From NCBI GenBank assembly GCA_034687125.1, contig JAQGBZ010000112.1, positions 62,001 through 126,000 of the forward strand: a stretch of DNA of 64,000 nucleotides, read 5' to 3'. Origin of the DNA: Neelides folsomi. Its lineage: Eukaryota; Arthropoda; Collembola; Neelipleona; Neelidae. The notes under the pieces were generated by a model. That model was not told where the DNA came from, did not search any database, and saw only the letters and a program-made list of their open reading frames with translations. Below are positions 62,740 through 64,000 of the stretch, piece by piece. How positions within the stretch are numbered: the first letter of the stretch is position 1; every line of letters begins with the position of its first letter. Position numbers and translations under genes: made by a program.

Positions 62740-64000
62740 GAGCGGATCATAAAATTTTAATGTATGAAAGATGTGGAAGTGAGCGGCGAGAGGCTGGGGG
62801 ACCTTCCTGTTTTATTGCTCATTATTCCATACCCCACCTTGATATTAAAATAGTCCCGGTCGGAGGGTGAGACGAGGAGATCCGTCGCCAGCGTGATGAG
62901 CGTGTAAAAGTGTGGAAACCAGAGTAGATTTCGTGGCAAAATCCTACCCTCGTTCTGATTCTGATTCCTGATGGAACTGATAGAGGAGTCATTTTACGTC
63001 CTGGCCCTTTCATCGCTTTTATTGCCGTCCAGGTGTGGAAAGCTCGTTGGGCTTCTTTGTGAAAGCACGGGGAAGAAATTAGCCGGTTATGAAGTGAGAT
63101 GGATAGAATAAGAAGTTTCCTTTATGCTCCTCAAACTTGACTCGTCTCCTCCTCCGGTTGACAATGGGAAGGAGGAAGAAGACCCGCTTGACAGACCGAT
63201 TGTCATTGCAAGCCACAATCTGAAACCAGAACCTCACTTTTCATAAAATAACAAATTCAAGATTCGAGGTGAATAAGCAGGAGATATGGAATATAAAGAT
63301 CTAATGTTCCCAAAACGACGAGGGGAAAATATAACAGACAGGAATCACACAATGCCTTTCAGCTTGGACATGATGATCTCCATGGACAGTTGACTTTGGC
63401 CGTTTTGCTTCCAAGCTCCTAGATTTACTAGTGCTAAATGGTAGCCGCTTTCCAGCCTCCGCACCATTCTATCTAATCCATGTTTAATTGAATTGAACGA
63501 AAAGAATAAGGAAGTGAACACAAATGTGGAAGCAATGCATGGAAAATAAAAGGTATGGAAAAAACTTGGGAGGTATATGGAGTCAATGAAAGGAAATTAA
63601 AAAGAGTGGATGTGCAGTAAGGAACCGCCAAATGTTTCCCATCTCATCTGGAACAAATGTTTCCTTTTTGAAAGCACGGAGACCCCCGAGTCGGAGAATT
63701 TTCTAAAACGATGAAAGTCAAAATTTTAATATCACCGAAGATTTTACGGCCCAATTTTAATTTTCGTCACTGACCATAGCGCGCCTTCAGCCCCAGAGGG
63801 TGAAAATAATACAATTGAGCTGAACTCTATTACCTTTTCTCGAAGGAGGTGTAATAAGCTCCTTTCTCATTACAATACTGAGCTAGTTCATAGTAACTCA
63901 TCTTTTGTCTATTTTCTATTTGGAAGAAGAATCCCTCCCAGGCCAGAATTCCTTTTTCATTCCACAAATGATTTCATGGGCTGACCAAGGCGAGAGATTG
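62740..64000. other. Non-coding DNA at the right edge, no gene seen
   Basis: Short open frames only, and no recognisable domain, RNA gene or repeat. The window ends within this stretch. Confidence 0.5.

Overview
The window looks like nuclear DNA from an arthropod: it is gene-poor, about 40% GC by eye, has spliceosomal introns and polyadenylation signals, and shows no operons or bacterial ribosome binding sites. The one gene that can be identified with confidence is a member of the Knirps / Knirps-like family of nuclear receptors (NR0A), a group known from arthropods. It lies on the + strand at 23115-25896, with two coding exons split by a phase-0 intron inside the first zinc finger. The predicted 564-residue protein has the full NR0A DNA-binding domain and Kni box at its N-terminus, no ligand-binding domain, and three PxDLS/T-like motifs, at least one of which is a good CtBP corepressor docking site. 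I cannot name the species or say whether the gene is orthologous to kni or knrl of flies.

Layout. 1-22980 is upstream non-coding DNA with no supported gene. The first coding exon begins directly after a splice acceptor, so at least one untranslated 5' exon should lie further upstream; I could not locate it. Exon 1 is 23115-23192, the AT-rich intron is 23193-24279 and exon 2 is 24280-25896. An AT-rich, TGTA-rich stretch to about 28.6 kb looks like a long 3' untranslated region. From 28.6 to 64 kb no known protein is recognisable. There are a few coding-like islands (35.7, 43.5, 61.1 and 62.5 kb) whose splice-site or codon patterns deserve checking, but open frames of their size also arise by chance here.

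Repeats and structure. A non-autonomous inverted-repeat transposon (48211-49336) has imperfect terminal inverted repeats beginning GGCGGAGACTAT. An 18-bp-period minisatellite lies at 47280-47384. Two short perfect hairpins (13440-13469, 54501-54535) and several perfect palindromes are visible. Exact POU octamers (ATGCAAAT) are more frequent than base composition predicts, with five in 2 kb at 39.8-41.8 kb.

Interpretation. A single transcription-factor gene in a large non-coding territory is what is expected of a developmental patterning gene with an extensive cis-regulatory landscape. I found no evidence of a new enzymatic, defence or RNA-guided system. The most interesting items are the CtBP-motif array and possible alternative splicing of the Knirps-family gene, the octamer cluster, the inverted-repeat element and the unexplained coding-like islands.
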